From assembly GCA_027625915.1 (NCBI GenBank), contig JANTQA010000076.1:992001-1056000 (forward strand): a stretch of 64,000 nucleotides of DNA, written 5' to 3'. The notes under the pieces were generated by a model. That model was given only the letters and a program-made list of their open reading frames with translations, searched no databases and had not been told where the DNA came from. Positions within the stretch are counted from its first letter, which is position 1; each line of letters begins with the position of its first letter. Positions 23,895 to 34,300 of this stretch are shown here, piece after piece. Origin of the DNA: Anaeramoeba flamelloides (taxonomy: Eukaryota; Metamonada; Anaeramoebidae). A program made the translations under genes and the position numbers.

Positions 23895-24425
23895 TTACAA
23901 AAATGTGGACACCCTTTAAACCAGTTGAAAGAATAAAAATATAAGAGTTTTTCCTTTCAATTTGGGAATTATATTGATTTTACAAACAGTTTTTTTTTTT
24001 TTTTTTGTTTTTTTGTTTTTATTTCATTAATTCCAATTTCTTAATCTGTTTTGTTAGATCAAATTAATTTTTTCTAATCATTTGTTGATAGAAGATTTAA
24101 AGTTGAGTTTGTTAAATATAAAAATAGCATATAATTGTTAGATTTTATGTAATCATTTGATCGATCAAAAATTATTAGGGAATTTCCAACAAATTTACTA
24201 ATACATTTTTTTTTTCAGCTCGTTTCATTATTTTGGAAACACGTATTTTTTTTTAGTTTTTTGTTTTATATTTTGTTATTTTATTTGAATAAAAATGATT
24301 ACATTTATAAGAATATTTGTACTTTAGGTAACTTAAATCTGGTTAAAGATTAAGTTTGGAAAAATATGATAAATTGAGATTTTTTTTTGCCATTTTTTAA
24401 ATTTTGGTTTCTCCAAATGTTAGGA
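23895..24425 (-). mobile_element. Family B Tc1-like non-autonomous element, copy 2
   Basis: Starts with TGTGGACACCCTTTAAACC and runs through TTCAGCTCGTTTCATTATTT near 24215 to TTTCTCCAAATGTTAGGA. It aligns end to end with the reverse complement of 57835-58357, including GGTAACTTAAAT, TTTGGAAAAATA and the CTCGTTTCATTATTTTGGA phrase. No transposase frame is present. Confidence 0.65.
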
Positions 24426-24439
24426 ATGGACTTTTATTT

Positions 24440-24602
24440 TATTGTACAATTTCTTCCTCACTTGATAATATTAATTAATCATCATTTGAGTGTTTTATTC
24501 GATAATTCTTATTAAAAAAAGTTTTCAATTTGTAGATCAATATAATATTTTTGAATTTTCATCAAATTTTTATTTTTGTTCGTCAAATTATATTTTTCTT
24601 TT

Positions 24603-24643
<41 letters not shown>

Positions 24644-24960
24644 CTCATATTTTTTTTTTCAACAGATTATGTAGAGTTAAAAAAAGATATTTGAAAAGAC
24701 CAATAATCACTAAGAAAATTTTTACTATAGAATTTCTTTTCAAATATATATAATTATTTACAAAAAATCCACTTAAAGATCATTTTTCAATGAAAGTTCA
24801 GTAATAAAAAATTTGTTATGCTTTTTTCAAAAATTGTTAATTCGTTTATTTTCGTTTTTGGTTATTTTTTTTTTAATTTTTAATTTAACATGTTTTTATT
24901 ATAATAAAATACTTAAAGAGTGAATTACTCCAAAGTTTCAATTTAGATTTTCTCATGAAG
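24440..24960 (+). repeat. Family C repeat, partial copy with 45-T run
   Basis: Corresponds to about 4920-5400 of copy 1: a GTTTTATTCGATAATTCTTA block, a long T tract (about 24599-24643), AATGAAAGTTCAGTAATAAA near 24790 and AGAGTGAATTACTCC near 24920. The frame at 24490-24753 is an artefact of the T run. Confidence 0.55.
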
Positions 24961-25570
24961 AGAAAAGAATATTTTTGTTTCGTTTTTTTTTAATTTCAAG
25001 ATTTACTAAATAAATAGTAAAATATAAAGATGGATTTAGTATTGTAGTTTTCTTTTTATAAAACCAATTTTTCCACAATGTAATTATAACAAGTAGAATA
25101 AATTTGTTAAAATAATCCATTCGTCAGTTATTGATTTTTTAACAATTAATATACATTTTTTGGTGAAATTATTGAAGGTATCTTTTAATTTTGAAGTTTC
25201 AATTCAATAATTAAATCTTTATATTTATATCAAAATGTATATTTTAAACTAAAATAAAAGATAATTTTAAGAGATTAGCTGCGCGTTTCATATCATTTAA
25301 TTATTTTAATACTTGATTTTTTGAGCCATCTAGAACATAAATTTTCTAATATAATTTACAATTAAGGTTAAAATTTATTACTTTTAGGCTTCTCTATGAA
25401 AAAATTTATCTCTTGACATTATATTTTACCACATATTATTTTATACAAACAAATCTATGATCAAATTTAAAAATAATTCCATCTTTTAGTAAAAGTCGGA
25501 TAACACTTAAAGTATATTTTAGTTATCTCAATTGTAAGATACCCAAAATCGTAAATCATGTTTTTCTTAT
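24961..25570. other. AT-rich spacer
   Basis: No gene or recognised repeat. Confidence 0.5.
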
Positions 25571-25571
25571 A

Positions 25572-25768
25572 CAGTCAGTTCCACCTATAAGGCATAAACT
25601 TTAAACGAAATTTAAGGTACAAAAAAATCCCAAATTAAGGCAACAAAATTTGTAATTTCTTTTTTTTACAATTTGTTTTACTAGAATCCGAATTTTGCGC
25701 CTTAATTTGAGATTTTTATTGTGCCTTAAATTTCGTTTCAGTTTATGCCTTAAAAGTGGGACTGACTG
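25572..25768. mobile_element. Family A MITE, copy 3 (197 bp)
   Basis: TA (25570-25571), then CAGTCAGTTCCACCTATAAG; the right end is TAAAAGTGGGACTGACTG, then TA (25769-25770). Perfect TA target duplication and matching outer 11 bp. Internal AAGGCATAAAC, TTTAAGGTACAAA and ATTAAGGCAACAAA copies mark the three-motif arm. One of the best preserved ends in the window. Confidence 0.88.
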
Positions 25769-26353
25769 TATGTATATAAAAAACACAACTTATATAAAAA
25801 ATTATGGTTGCATATCTATCAAAATATAATTATTTATCATTTATAAGATTTTTCTCTCATATAAAACTTTAAAAAAAAAAATAAAAATAAGGGGGTAAAG
25901 AAAAACACTATTTTATTGGGTATATCAGCGCCTTATTATTAATTGGAATTGGGAGGTGTATAAGTTTACTAATAAATATATATTTGTCATTCTTAAGTTC
26001 TGGACACTCCAAAAATTTTTAAAAAATCATGTATACTATTATTTAACTAATAGATACTCTTAAAATATTTAGAAAAAAAATTTTTTTATAATAAACATAT
26101 TTAAAACTCAAAAATTTTTCGAAAATTATTTGAATTTTTTATCAAAATAGAAAACCATTAAATTCATCTCATTTCTCACATTTTTATATTAGTTTTTTAA
26201 TGTTTTAATACCCATTTTGATCATTTTTATTACACAATATAACTTTTTTATTGTGATTTATAATAATATAGAGATTTTATTTTCTTTTTTGAGATAATTC
26301 TTGTGATTAACCAAAAAAATAATGTATTTAACAGATTAAAAAATATTCTATTA

Positions 26354-26550
26354 CAGCGAGTTTCAAAATTAAAGCACAAACTTCAACGGAATTTAAGGCA
26401 CAAAAAAAATCTCAAATTAAGGTAAAGAACTCAGATTCTTCTAAAATAAATTGTAAAAAAAAGAAAATCCAAATTTTGTAATATAATTTGAGATTTTTTT
26501 ATTGCTTAAAATTTCGTTTTAAGTTTGATCCTTAAATTTGAAACTCACTC
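26354..26550. mobile_element. Family A MITE, copy 4
   Basis: Flanked by TA (26352-26353 and 26551-26552). Left end CAGCGAGTTTC, right end GAAACTCACTC, so both outer ends carry a related variant of the family ends. Internal ATTTAAGGCACAAA and CAAATTAAGG motifs are present. Confidence 0.8.
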
Positions 26551-26552
26551 TA

Positions 26553-28181
26553 TTTTAAGAAGGATAGTTACAATAATTATATTTTTAAACATATTTTACA
26601 CATTTTTCTTAGAAACTATGTTTTTTTTATAATAAAATGAAATTTGTTTTTTCAAAGTAAAATTTTTTATAAAAGATATTTGGGAATTTTGTAATTTTAT
26701 CCACAAAATTCAAAATTATTTTTTTTTTTATTTTAAGGATGATTTGAATTTTTAAAATGATTCTTGTAAATTAGAACAGACAATTTTTAAATAAAATTTA
26801 TCAAAATTCAAAATTCTTTTATATTTAATTTTTTTTCTTTTTTTAAAAAAAAGAAAAAGATTAATTTAAAAATTTATTAAAGAAAACATTTTTGTATAAT
26901 CAATTAAAATTTTATTGATAAAATTTTGTTGAAATTTCTTAATAATTTTCTTTATTTAGTCGGATATACCTCAATTATTTTTATTAGTTGAGATTTTAAT
27001 TAAAATTTTAAAATTACAAATACAAAAAATAGAAATTGTTTATTTACAAAATCACGACTTTCCAACATAAAAAAAATTTTTAAACCATTTTCAAGAATTA
27101 ACTTAATTTCTAATAAAAATAATTGGTAACTTTTTTTCGTTCTATATTCAAAATATACGAATTTTAATTACAAAAAAAAAAAAAATACTAAAATTAATAA
27201 ATTGTGTAGATAAGATTAACTTATCCATTTCATAAGCTAAAACAAAAAAAAAAAACTTACAGGGTTTTGATTAAATATCATTATATTTTGAAAAAATACT
27301 ACTCCCTTAAATACAAATTTTTTCTACATATCTTAAAACATAACAATGATCGATCTAAAGATTTTTTTTCATCCTGTATTATTTTTTTTTTTTTTTATCA
27401 AACTCACATAGTCACTTTTAAATTATGAAACAGGTTCAATTAGAATAAGAATGTAAGACCAGAAGTCAATACTTCATTTTTTTATTTATTTTCAAATTGG
27501 ATCAAAAAATATTTTTATTATTAGAAAGGTTTATCATTAAAACAAAAGTATTTGTTAAAAAATTATTTATCAAATTTTACTTTCCAACATACCATAAAAT
27601 GTCAAAATGAAATATTGAGATGAAAACAAACTGTTAAAATATTTCACATTTCTAAAAGTAGATAAAGTAGTTAACTGTACATTTATTTGGCATTGTTTCT
27701 TAAACATAGAAAAAAAAAATGAAATATCTTATTTTTAAGGAAGTATATTGCAAGATTAAAAGTAATATAAAATCAAAAAGTAAAAAATGGTTTTTTCTAA
27801 TCCCCTTAAAAAATAATCAAAATGTGTCTTTTTGAAAAAATATAATAACAACTCCCTTAAATCTTTTAAACTTTTGCTCAATTAAAATTAGAGTAACAAG
27901 TTTGTGTAGATTAAAATTGTTCTTCTCTTGATTGGATTGTTACAATTAAATGAATTTATACAATCACAATTAGATCTTTTAAAAAGAGAGATTAACAAAA
28001 CTCTTTTGACACCATTATTAATCCCAAAAGAGTCATGAATTTTTCTTATCAGATGAGGCCTTTTGGAGATTAAAGATGAAATCATTTTTCTTATTTATTT
28101 TTTTTTTGTAAGTGATTAATTTAATAAAAAAACAATTTTTTCAAAAAAGAAACAGCCAAAATTAACAAAAATATCACTAAA
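26553..28181. other. AT-rich spacer, 5' flank of nicastrin
   Basis: Mostly A/T runs. A phrase AAAAAATACTACTCCCTTAAAT at 27290 recurs inverted near 30575 and in variant form near 27850, hinting at another dispersed repeat. 28140-28181 is an A-rich leader (AAATATCACTAAAATG). Confidence 0.5.
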
Positions 28182-30236
28182 ATGAAAATAATCAAACAAG
28201 CAATTAATTTGATTTTAGTCCTGTTAGTCTTCAGTCGAGTTATTTCCGGTTTAGGTATTGATTTAGACGAAGAAATTTATGAAACAAGGGACGTGTCAAC
28301 TGCGTTTCGTTTGTTAGATTTTGATACCTATTATGGGAGCGACAGCGGGCTTGACGAAAGGTCTGGGTCTTTGCATTTGATCTTAAATGACGAAGATCTG
28401 GAGGACTTGGAAAAGGATTCACCAAGCACAAAGGTAATTATTGTTACCATCCACAAATACTTGACAAATTCGAGCTTAGAGATCTTTGCAAAGGAAGACT
28501 CGAAAGTGGAAGGTGTTGTTGTCTTGCACGGCACCGATCAGGAGGGCTCTGTTGACACCGCGCCTGACCACTTTAGCCCATTTTCCAAAATCCCACAGCA
28601 ATTTAGTGGCCTACACACAAGCGACGAGACTACATGGGAATGGAACCCAAACAGCAATTTGGTGTTTTATACAAAGTGGAATTTCCCCATTGTCTATTTG
28701 TCCCTCGAGGAGGAGTCGAGTGAAATCTTAAAGCATGCACAGGAAAATAAAGAGAAGGACAAAACTAAATATGGCATCAGCATTACTGGCCAAATGTATG
28801 GACAGTATGACTCCAAAGTGTGCTTAAGAAGAAAGTATTGCGATCCAATCGGAGGCAAGTCTGTTTATAGCTTCTTGGGCGGCCAATACAATGACAGCAA
28901 GCCTACGACCTTGGTGCATTGCTCGATCGACTCCATCTCAATGTTCCCAAACTATTCGCCGGGGTACGATTCCGATAGTTCCTCGATAGCAGTTCTGTTA
29001 GCAGTGTTTGACGCGCTAACTGACACAGCAAAGACTGGTGCTGGCATGGACTGGACATCAACGGATCGGCAAATAATGTTTGGCTTCTGGGAAGGAGAGA
29101 AATGGGGCCACCTGGGATCAAAGAGGTTTTTAAAGGAAGTTGAAGAGTTCAAGTGCACAGATTATTCATCTGGGAAGAAGAGTTGCGAAACCCCATATCG
29201 CTATTCTTTACAATTCACAGAGATCGATTTAAATAACATCGACGAGTCCATCGAGCTAACTCAAATCGGCTTACCAAGCACGGACTTAAATACGTACCAT
29301 TTGTATGCCCATGTTGAAAGAAACGACAAAGAAGATGAGTCAATTGAGTTGATGCAATACGTCGACGACGTAAGCAAAAATTCTTCGTCGGATTCAATCC
29401 AAGTGACCACCATTTCTCAAGCTTCAACAAGCACACCGGGGATTCCACCTTCCTCGACAGAATCGTTTATCCAGCAAAATTCAGATATAGTCTCGATTGT
29501 TCTATCAGATTTTAATGAACACTTTACCAACCCATACTATGGAAGCGTCTTCGATAATGGCGATTTAAAAAATATTACCCAATTGGTTTCTGTTGCCAAT
29601 TTGATTGCGAGAACCATTTATGCAAAGGCCTTGGGAATTACAAATCTTACCACGATCCCCCTCGAATTAGTTGTTGATGAATCATTATTAGAAACCTTAA
29701 TCGATTGCCTAGTTACAGATAATCATTGTGAATTCTATGAAAACTATTTCGACTCGGAATATGGCGAAGAATATGTGACCAATTACCCCGGCGTGTATAG
29801 CGAAAATACTGGCCGGCTGCAATCCATATTCATCAGAAATTTTTTACAAACCAAAACTTTCCCAGCGAGTTTCGGCAGCTGTGAATCAGATTCAGATTGC
29901 AAAGAAGATGAAGATGGTGATGATATTTATGCAGACTGTATTAAAAAAAAATGTTACAAAAGAGCTGCCTATTACCACCAGGCCTATTCTCAAGATATTG
30001 AATATAATACAGATTCAAGTAAATATGAAATTGATTCCAAGGCTTCCAACGTCTGGACAGAAAGTAGATGGGCAAATTTATCCTGTAAATCATTTTTATT
30101 TGCAGATACAACAAAAGACACTTTATTATTTGCTTTGGGGTTAGCTTTTATTATCATCTATTACATCATTTATTTTCTTTTTCGAAAATTTTCAATCAAA
30201 AAAATTTTTAATGTCAAATCATTAAAACAAAATTAA
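28182..30236 (+). CDS. NCSTN: Nicastrin, gamma-secretase subunit
   Basis: Type I membrane glycoprotein that acts as the substrate-gating subunit of gamma-secretase in the endomembrane system. 684 residues, one exon (human about 709). Seen: a signal peptide at 1-23 (hydrophobic LILVLLVFSRVIS); the family-diagnostic WEWNPNSNL; C220-DPIGG-KSVYS, matching the CDPLGGxSVWS signature; an aminopeptidase-like ectodomain; EGEKWGHLGSKRF at about 305-316, the counterpart of GETFDYIGSS, with the conserved Glu kept as E306; several NxS/T glycosylation sites; and a single C-terminal transmembrane helix (about 648-669) followed by a short basic tail. The first three quarters are unusually GC-rich for this window, and the last roughly 350 nt return to the local AT level. 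No presenilin, APH-1 or PEN-2 gene lies nearby. Confidence 0.93.
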   Translation: MKIIKQAINLILVLLVFSRVISGLGIDLDEEIYETRDVSTAFRLLDFDTYYGSDSGLDERSGSLHLILNDEDLEDLEKDSPSTKVIIVTIHKYLTNSSLEIFAKEDSKVEGVVVLHGTDQEGSVDTAPDHFSPFSKIPQQFSGLHTSDETTWEWNPNSNLVFYTKWNFPIVYLSLEEESSEILKHAQENKEKDKTKYGISITGQMYGQYDSKVCLRRKYCDPIGGKSVYSFLGGQYNDSKPTTLVHCSIDSISMFPNYSPGYDSDSSSIAVLLAVFDALTDTAKTGAGMDWTSTDRQIMFGFWEGEKWGHLGSKRFLKEVEEFKCTDYSSGKKSCETPYRYSLQFTEIDLNNIDESIELTQIGLPSTDLNTYHLYAHVERNDKEDESIELMQYVDDVSKNSSSDSIQVTTISQASTSTPGIPPSSTESFIQQNSDIVSIVLSDFNEHFTNPYYGSVFDNGDLKNITQLVSVANLIARTIYAKALGITNLTTIPLELVVDESLLETLIDCLVTDNHCEFYENYFDSEYGEEYVTNYPGVYSENTGRLQSIFIRNFLQTKTFPASFGSCESDSDCKEDEDGDDIYADCIKKKCYKRAAYYHQAYSQDIEYNTDSSKYEIDSKASNVWTESRWANLSCKSFLFADTTKDTLLFALGLAFIIIYYIIYFLFRKFSIKKIFNVKSLKQN

Positions 30237-31094
30237 AATATAATAATCATCTTAAAATGGTTTTTTAATTGTTCAGAAAAGTAATTTGGTTGTTTTTTGA
30301 GAAATTTTTTTATAAAATTTTTATTTTGCTTAGAATTATTATTAATTAGTAATTTGTTTTCTTTTATGAAAATGAAATTCCCCCTTAATTTTTTAACTTC
30401 TTTGATCAAAATTAACATAGCCACTAATGGAAACATGATGTCTCTATTTTTAGATTTTTTTTTGATAAATATAATAAAATTTGAGATTGTACCCAACTAC
30501 AAAAAATTTGTAGATATTATTAAAGTTTCTTCAAAAATTCTATTCTTTTCATTTAAGGGAGCAGTATTTTTTAAAAATAAAATGAAATATTGGAAAGATC
30601 TTGACAAAATTTTTTTTTTTATAATTTGTGTTTTAGTTTCTCACATTGATGAGTTAACCTCATTAATGCAATGTATTACTTTGAGTCTCTTTTTTGAAAT
30701 TCAAAATTTGTATGTTTCCAATACAAAACTTAAAAAAAATACCTATTATTTTTATTCACAATTATTTCAATTCTTGAAAATGGGAAAACATGTTTTTCGT
30801 TTTTTGTTGGAAAGTATTGATTTCAAAAAAAAAAAAAAATTATTTAGTTATTATTTATTATTATTAATATTTTAATTCAATCTTAGTCAAAGAAAAACTA
30901 AATGAAGTATAGGTGACTCAATAAATGAATATTCGGTAGAACATCAACTAAAGTTTCTCAATTAAATTGAGATCTATTATGCAAAAATATTTTTTCTTTA
31001 AGGTTTTGAAAAAATCATTTTATGATTTTCAAAAAAAAAAAAATTCAAAATAAATATTAAATTTGAATAATATTTTAACAATTTCTTGGTCTTA
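30237..31094. other. Spacer downstream of nicastrin
   Basis: Holds a 192-codon T-rich frame (30297-30875) that starts at TTG and is dominated by Phe, Leu, Ile and Lys. It has no domain and is probably a chance frame in pyrimidine-rich DNA. Confidence 0.45.
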
Positions 31095-31292
31095 CAGTCA
31101 GTTTCACTTTTAAGGCACAAACTTTCAACGAAATTTAAGGCACAAAAAAAATCTCAAATTAAAGCACAAAATTCAGCTTCTAGTTACAATAAATTGTAAA
31201 AATTAAAATTCCAAAAAATGTGCCTTAATTTGTGATTTTTTTTGTGCCTTAAATTTCGTTGAAAGTTTGTGCCTTAAAAGTGAAACTTACTG
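31095..31292. mobile_element. Family A MITE, copy 5 (198 bp), best preserved
   Basis: TA (31093-31094), CAGTCAGTTTCACTTTTAAG at the left, AAAAGTGAAACTTACTG at the right, TA (31293-31294). Each arm holds AAGGCACAAACTTTC, TTTAAGGCACAAA and ATTAAAGCACAAA in order. The right arm mirrors these as TGTGCCTTAA, giving six motif copies per element. Confidence 0.9.
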
Positions 31293-32639
31293 TATTTATC
31301 CAGTGTATTTTTACAATTTAAATCATTTTTGTCAGAATAAAATTGATTTTGAATTTTGAGTACAAAAATAACTAATTCCCAAATATCTTCAAGAAAATTT
31401 TATTTTGAAAAATCAAATTTTATTTAAAAAAAAAAATCATACCTCCAGAGCAAAACTTTTTTAAATGACTTTAAAAATTTAATATTTAAAACTATCTTTC
31501 TAAAAAACAATTTTTTTCATTAACCAAAAGAATTATCTCAAAAAATAAAAAAAAAAAAAATTACATGAATATTTATTTTAACAAAGACTATTTATTGTAT
31601 AATAATTTGGAAAATCGTAAAAAATTGGGTAAAAACTGTTTATCGTGTAAGAAATAAAAGGAAAATAATAGTTTCAATTTCATAGAAAATGAAAAAATAA
31701 ATTTGATATCACTAAAAACCAATTCACTTGATGATTTCTTATTCAGTCGATCAGAATTTTTTTTGAAGCATGGCATCTCTAAATTTATATATAGAGAATC
31801 CCAACAATAAAATATTCTTAAATTTCGACTTGTTGTTTTAAAATACTGATCCGATACGGTTTTTTAAAATGTTTCTTAAAAAATTACTCTCTTTTAAAGA
31901 AGTGTTATTATATTTGATCCGAATTTTTTGGGTTTTTTCTTTTAAACTGAGAACTTTCAGAAACCAACCCAATATTTATTTAAATGTCTCCCAACCCCAC
32001 GATGACAATTTATATGTAGTAGAAATAGGGTTTTTTTACAATTATATTTTATAAAATAGAAATTTCAATTATAATTATATCATAAACATTTCTATTTCTC
32101 TTATTAGCCGGGAATTTTCTTTTATAATCAATAATTACAAAAATTAAATTTTCAAAAGAAAAGAAATCAAGGAAAAATTCAATTTTTTTTAAACCATTGT
32201 ATATTAACTGCTTCAACCCGAGATTTTTACAATTATTGAAATTGATAATGGTCCTTATTATAAGTTTTTTTTATAAATCTATTTGAATATTTCTAAAAAC
32301 AATAAAATGGATTAGTTACTTTTTTTTTTATTTTTTAAATTTTGTTGTTTATTATAAAATTTTATAACCATTTTAAGGTTTTTTATAACTATTAAAATTT
32401 TATCATTGAAAATTAATAAATATTTCTTATCAATTTTCATAGTAGGATTTAAATCGATGTACACTTGTTTCAATAACTAAGTTACACAAGTATAAATTGA
32501 AAAAAATCAAAATTTTAAATATATGATATCTGTGCGAATTATTCATTTTTATAACCCCCGATTTATCTTAAAAATTGATTTTTAAAGTTTAGAGCGCTTT
32601 ATCTCCTCTAGTTTAGAAGTTATTCCCTATTTTCGATTT
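31293..32639. other. AT-rich spacer
   Basis: Contains the AACTAATTCCCAAATATCTT phrase (31367) shared with 15200. No coding segment is supported; the frames at 31588-31776 and 31869-32054 look like chance. Confidence 0.45.
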
Positions 32640-33720
32640 TTCGTCAAAAAAATTTTTTTTATGAAATTTTGAATTTTTCATTTCTAAAAAAGGTCCATTT
32701 TAACACAAAAATAAAATTTTTTCAACGTTTTTAAGATCATCTTACTAGGGTATTTTTTTTTCAAAAATATTATTTTGGTGAAAAAAATTGAAAAAATTAA
32801 GGTTTTAAAAAAAAATTTTTTTTGAAAATTTTATTACTACTCTTTTGATTTTCCCATATTTTTTTTACTTAAATATTATATAAGTAATATATTTGAAAAT
32901 AAAAAATTTATAAATTTTTAAATTTGAAAATTTTTTTTATTACATTAAAAAAATTTTTTTTTTATTTTTATTTGGCTTTGATCCTAGTTAAATATAAAAA
33001 ATACATAAGTTACTGTGAATATTAGTTGAAAAAATGATATATTAAAATCTTTTTAATATAGACAAAAAATTTTTTACAAAAATTTTTTATTTTGATTTTT
33101 TTTGTCACGTTTTTAAATTTAAACTTTATGAGGGTAAGTGGTTTCGAAATTATTTTGTATTTAAAATGTGCCTTTTTGACTTTTTTCAAAAATTAAAATT
33201 TTAAACAATGTATATAAAAATTTTTTTTCAAAATATTTTTTAAAGAACAAAAAATAGGTCAATTTAAAAAAAATATTTTTTTTTTTAAACATCTCAAAAA
33301 AATGATTTTTATTTTTATTCTCACTGAAAAAACAATGTTTAAAAAAAAATTTTTTTTTAATAGGTAAACTCTAGTAAAATTTCATTTTTTTCTAATTTAA
33401 CAGAAAAAAAATTTACATTACCAATATTTTGAAAGAAAAAAAAATTATTTGACCTCATCTTATTTTATATAAATATTCATTTTTTCAAATTTTCGATAGT
33501 GTAATCACTAGAAAAATATAAAAAAATACTAAAATATTAAAAACAAATTTTTACTAGAGTTTCATATTAAAATGAATTTTTTCAAAAAAAAAAGTTTTTT
33601 TTATATAACTTTTTTTCAGTTCAATTTTAAATTTGTTAATTTTTTTACAATGACAAAAAAATTTTTTAAATCGAAAAAAACTTTGTTTTTTTTTTCAAAA
33701 AAAAAAATATATTAGAAAAA
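32640..33720. repeat. Oligo-A/oligo-T alternating tract block
   Basis: About 1.1 kb made almost entirely of A5-A9 and T5-T9 runs set next to each other (AAAAAATTTTTTT-type junctions recur dozens of times) with very few G or C. There is no unit of fixed length, so this is not a classical satellite, but it is denser than any other part of the window. Such DNA is expected to be intrinsically bent and to exclude nucleosomes. Confidence 0.6.
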
Positions 33721-33785
33721 TTACTCAATTAAAAATTCAATTTTATTATCTTCAGATTTTTTATAATTTTAAAATATCCAATAAT

Positions 33786-33868
33786 TACTCATTATCTCAG
33801 CGGTAGAGCATCAAGATCTCAAAATTTGAAAAGTGTGTAACTGGAGTTCGATTCCTGATAAGATCAAT
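33786..33868 (+). other. tRNA-like sequence with Pol III box A and box B motifs
   Basis: TATCTCAGCGGTAGAGCA at 33793-33810 resembles a D-arm/box A (TRGCNNAGYGG, with CTC...GAG pairing), and GAGTTCGATTCC at 33844-33855 resembles a T-arm/box B (GGTTCGANTCC). Spacing is about 51 nt, slightly longer than usual. The T-stem has mismatches, the anticodon loop is oversized and no paired acceptor stem is evident. It is therefore more likely a tRNA pseudogene or a tRNA-derived SINE head than a working tRNA. A T8 run (from 33880) could end a Pol III transcript. Confidence 0.45.
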
Positions 33869-34194
33869 TAAATTAATAGTTTTTTTTTATTTTTTTTTAA
33901 AATTTTTATATATAATTTGATCAATTAAAGTATATATGTTTGCTACCTGAAATAACCTTTAAATCTTTTCAAAAAATTTTTTTTCGAAAATTCAAATCCT
34001 CTTAAGGTACCAAAATTCGGATAAATACTGGTAACTAAGTAGTTTTTTCCGTGTGAGGAGTAGAAGATTTTAAAATATTTATATATACTAAAACCTACAA
34101 TTAAAAAAAAAAAAACTTTAAAATTCATTTTAATCTATGGGTATCACTATATAAAAAATATAATAACAATCACAATTTTTCATTTTTTTGGGGG

Positions 34195-34300
34195 GTCTTA
34201 TATTTTTCGAGTTATTGCCCAAAATAGTTGTGAAAAATCACTATTAAAAAATTTGTATATAAAAATCGATTTTGGGCAATATCTCGAAAACTAGACGTCC
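34195..34300. repeat. Short inverted repeat around CGAGTTATTGCCCAAAAT
   Basis: TTTTTCGAGTTATTGCCCAA (about 34204) and TTGGGCAATATCTCGAAAA (about 34275) are near-complementary, with about 45 nt between them. Potential hairpin of about 22 bp. Neighbouring GTCCTAGAGACTTCTAAAC may belong to the same unknown element. Confidence 0.45.

Noticed and set aside
24490-24753. 87-codon frame with a run of Phe
   Set aside because: Produced by a T run of about 45 nt inside family C.
28240-29448. Several open frames on both strands inside nicastrin
   Set aside because: Shadow frames caused by the higher GC content of this gene.
30297-30875. 192-codon plus-strand open frame after nicastrin
   Set aside because: Starts at TTG, dominated by Phe/Leu/Ile/Lys as expected for T-rich DNA, no domain, and part of it matches a dispersed repeat phrase inverted from 27290.
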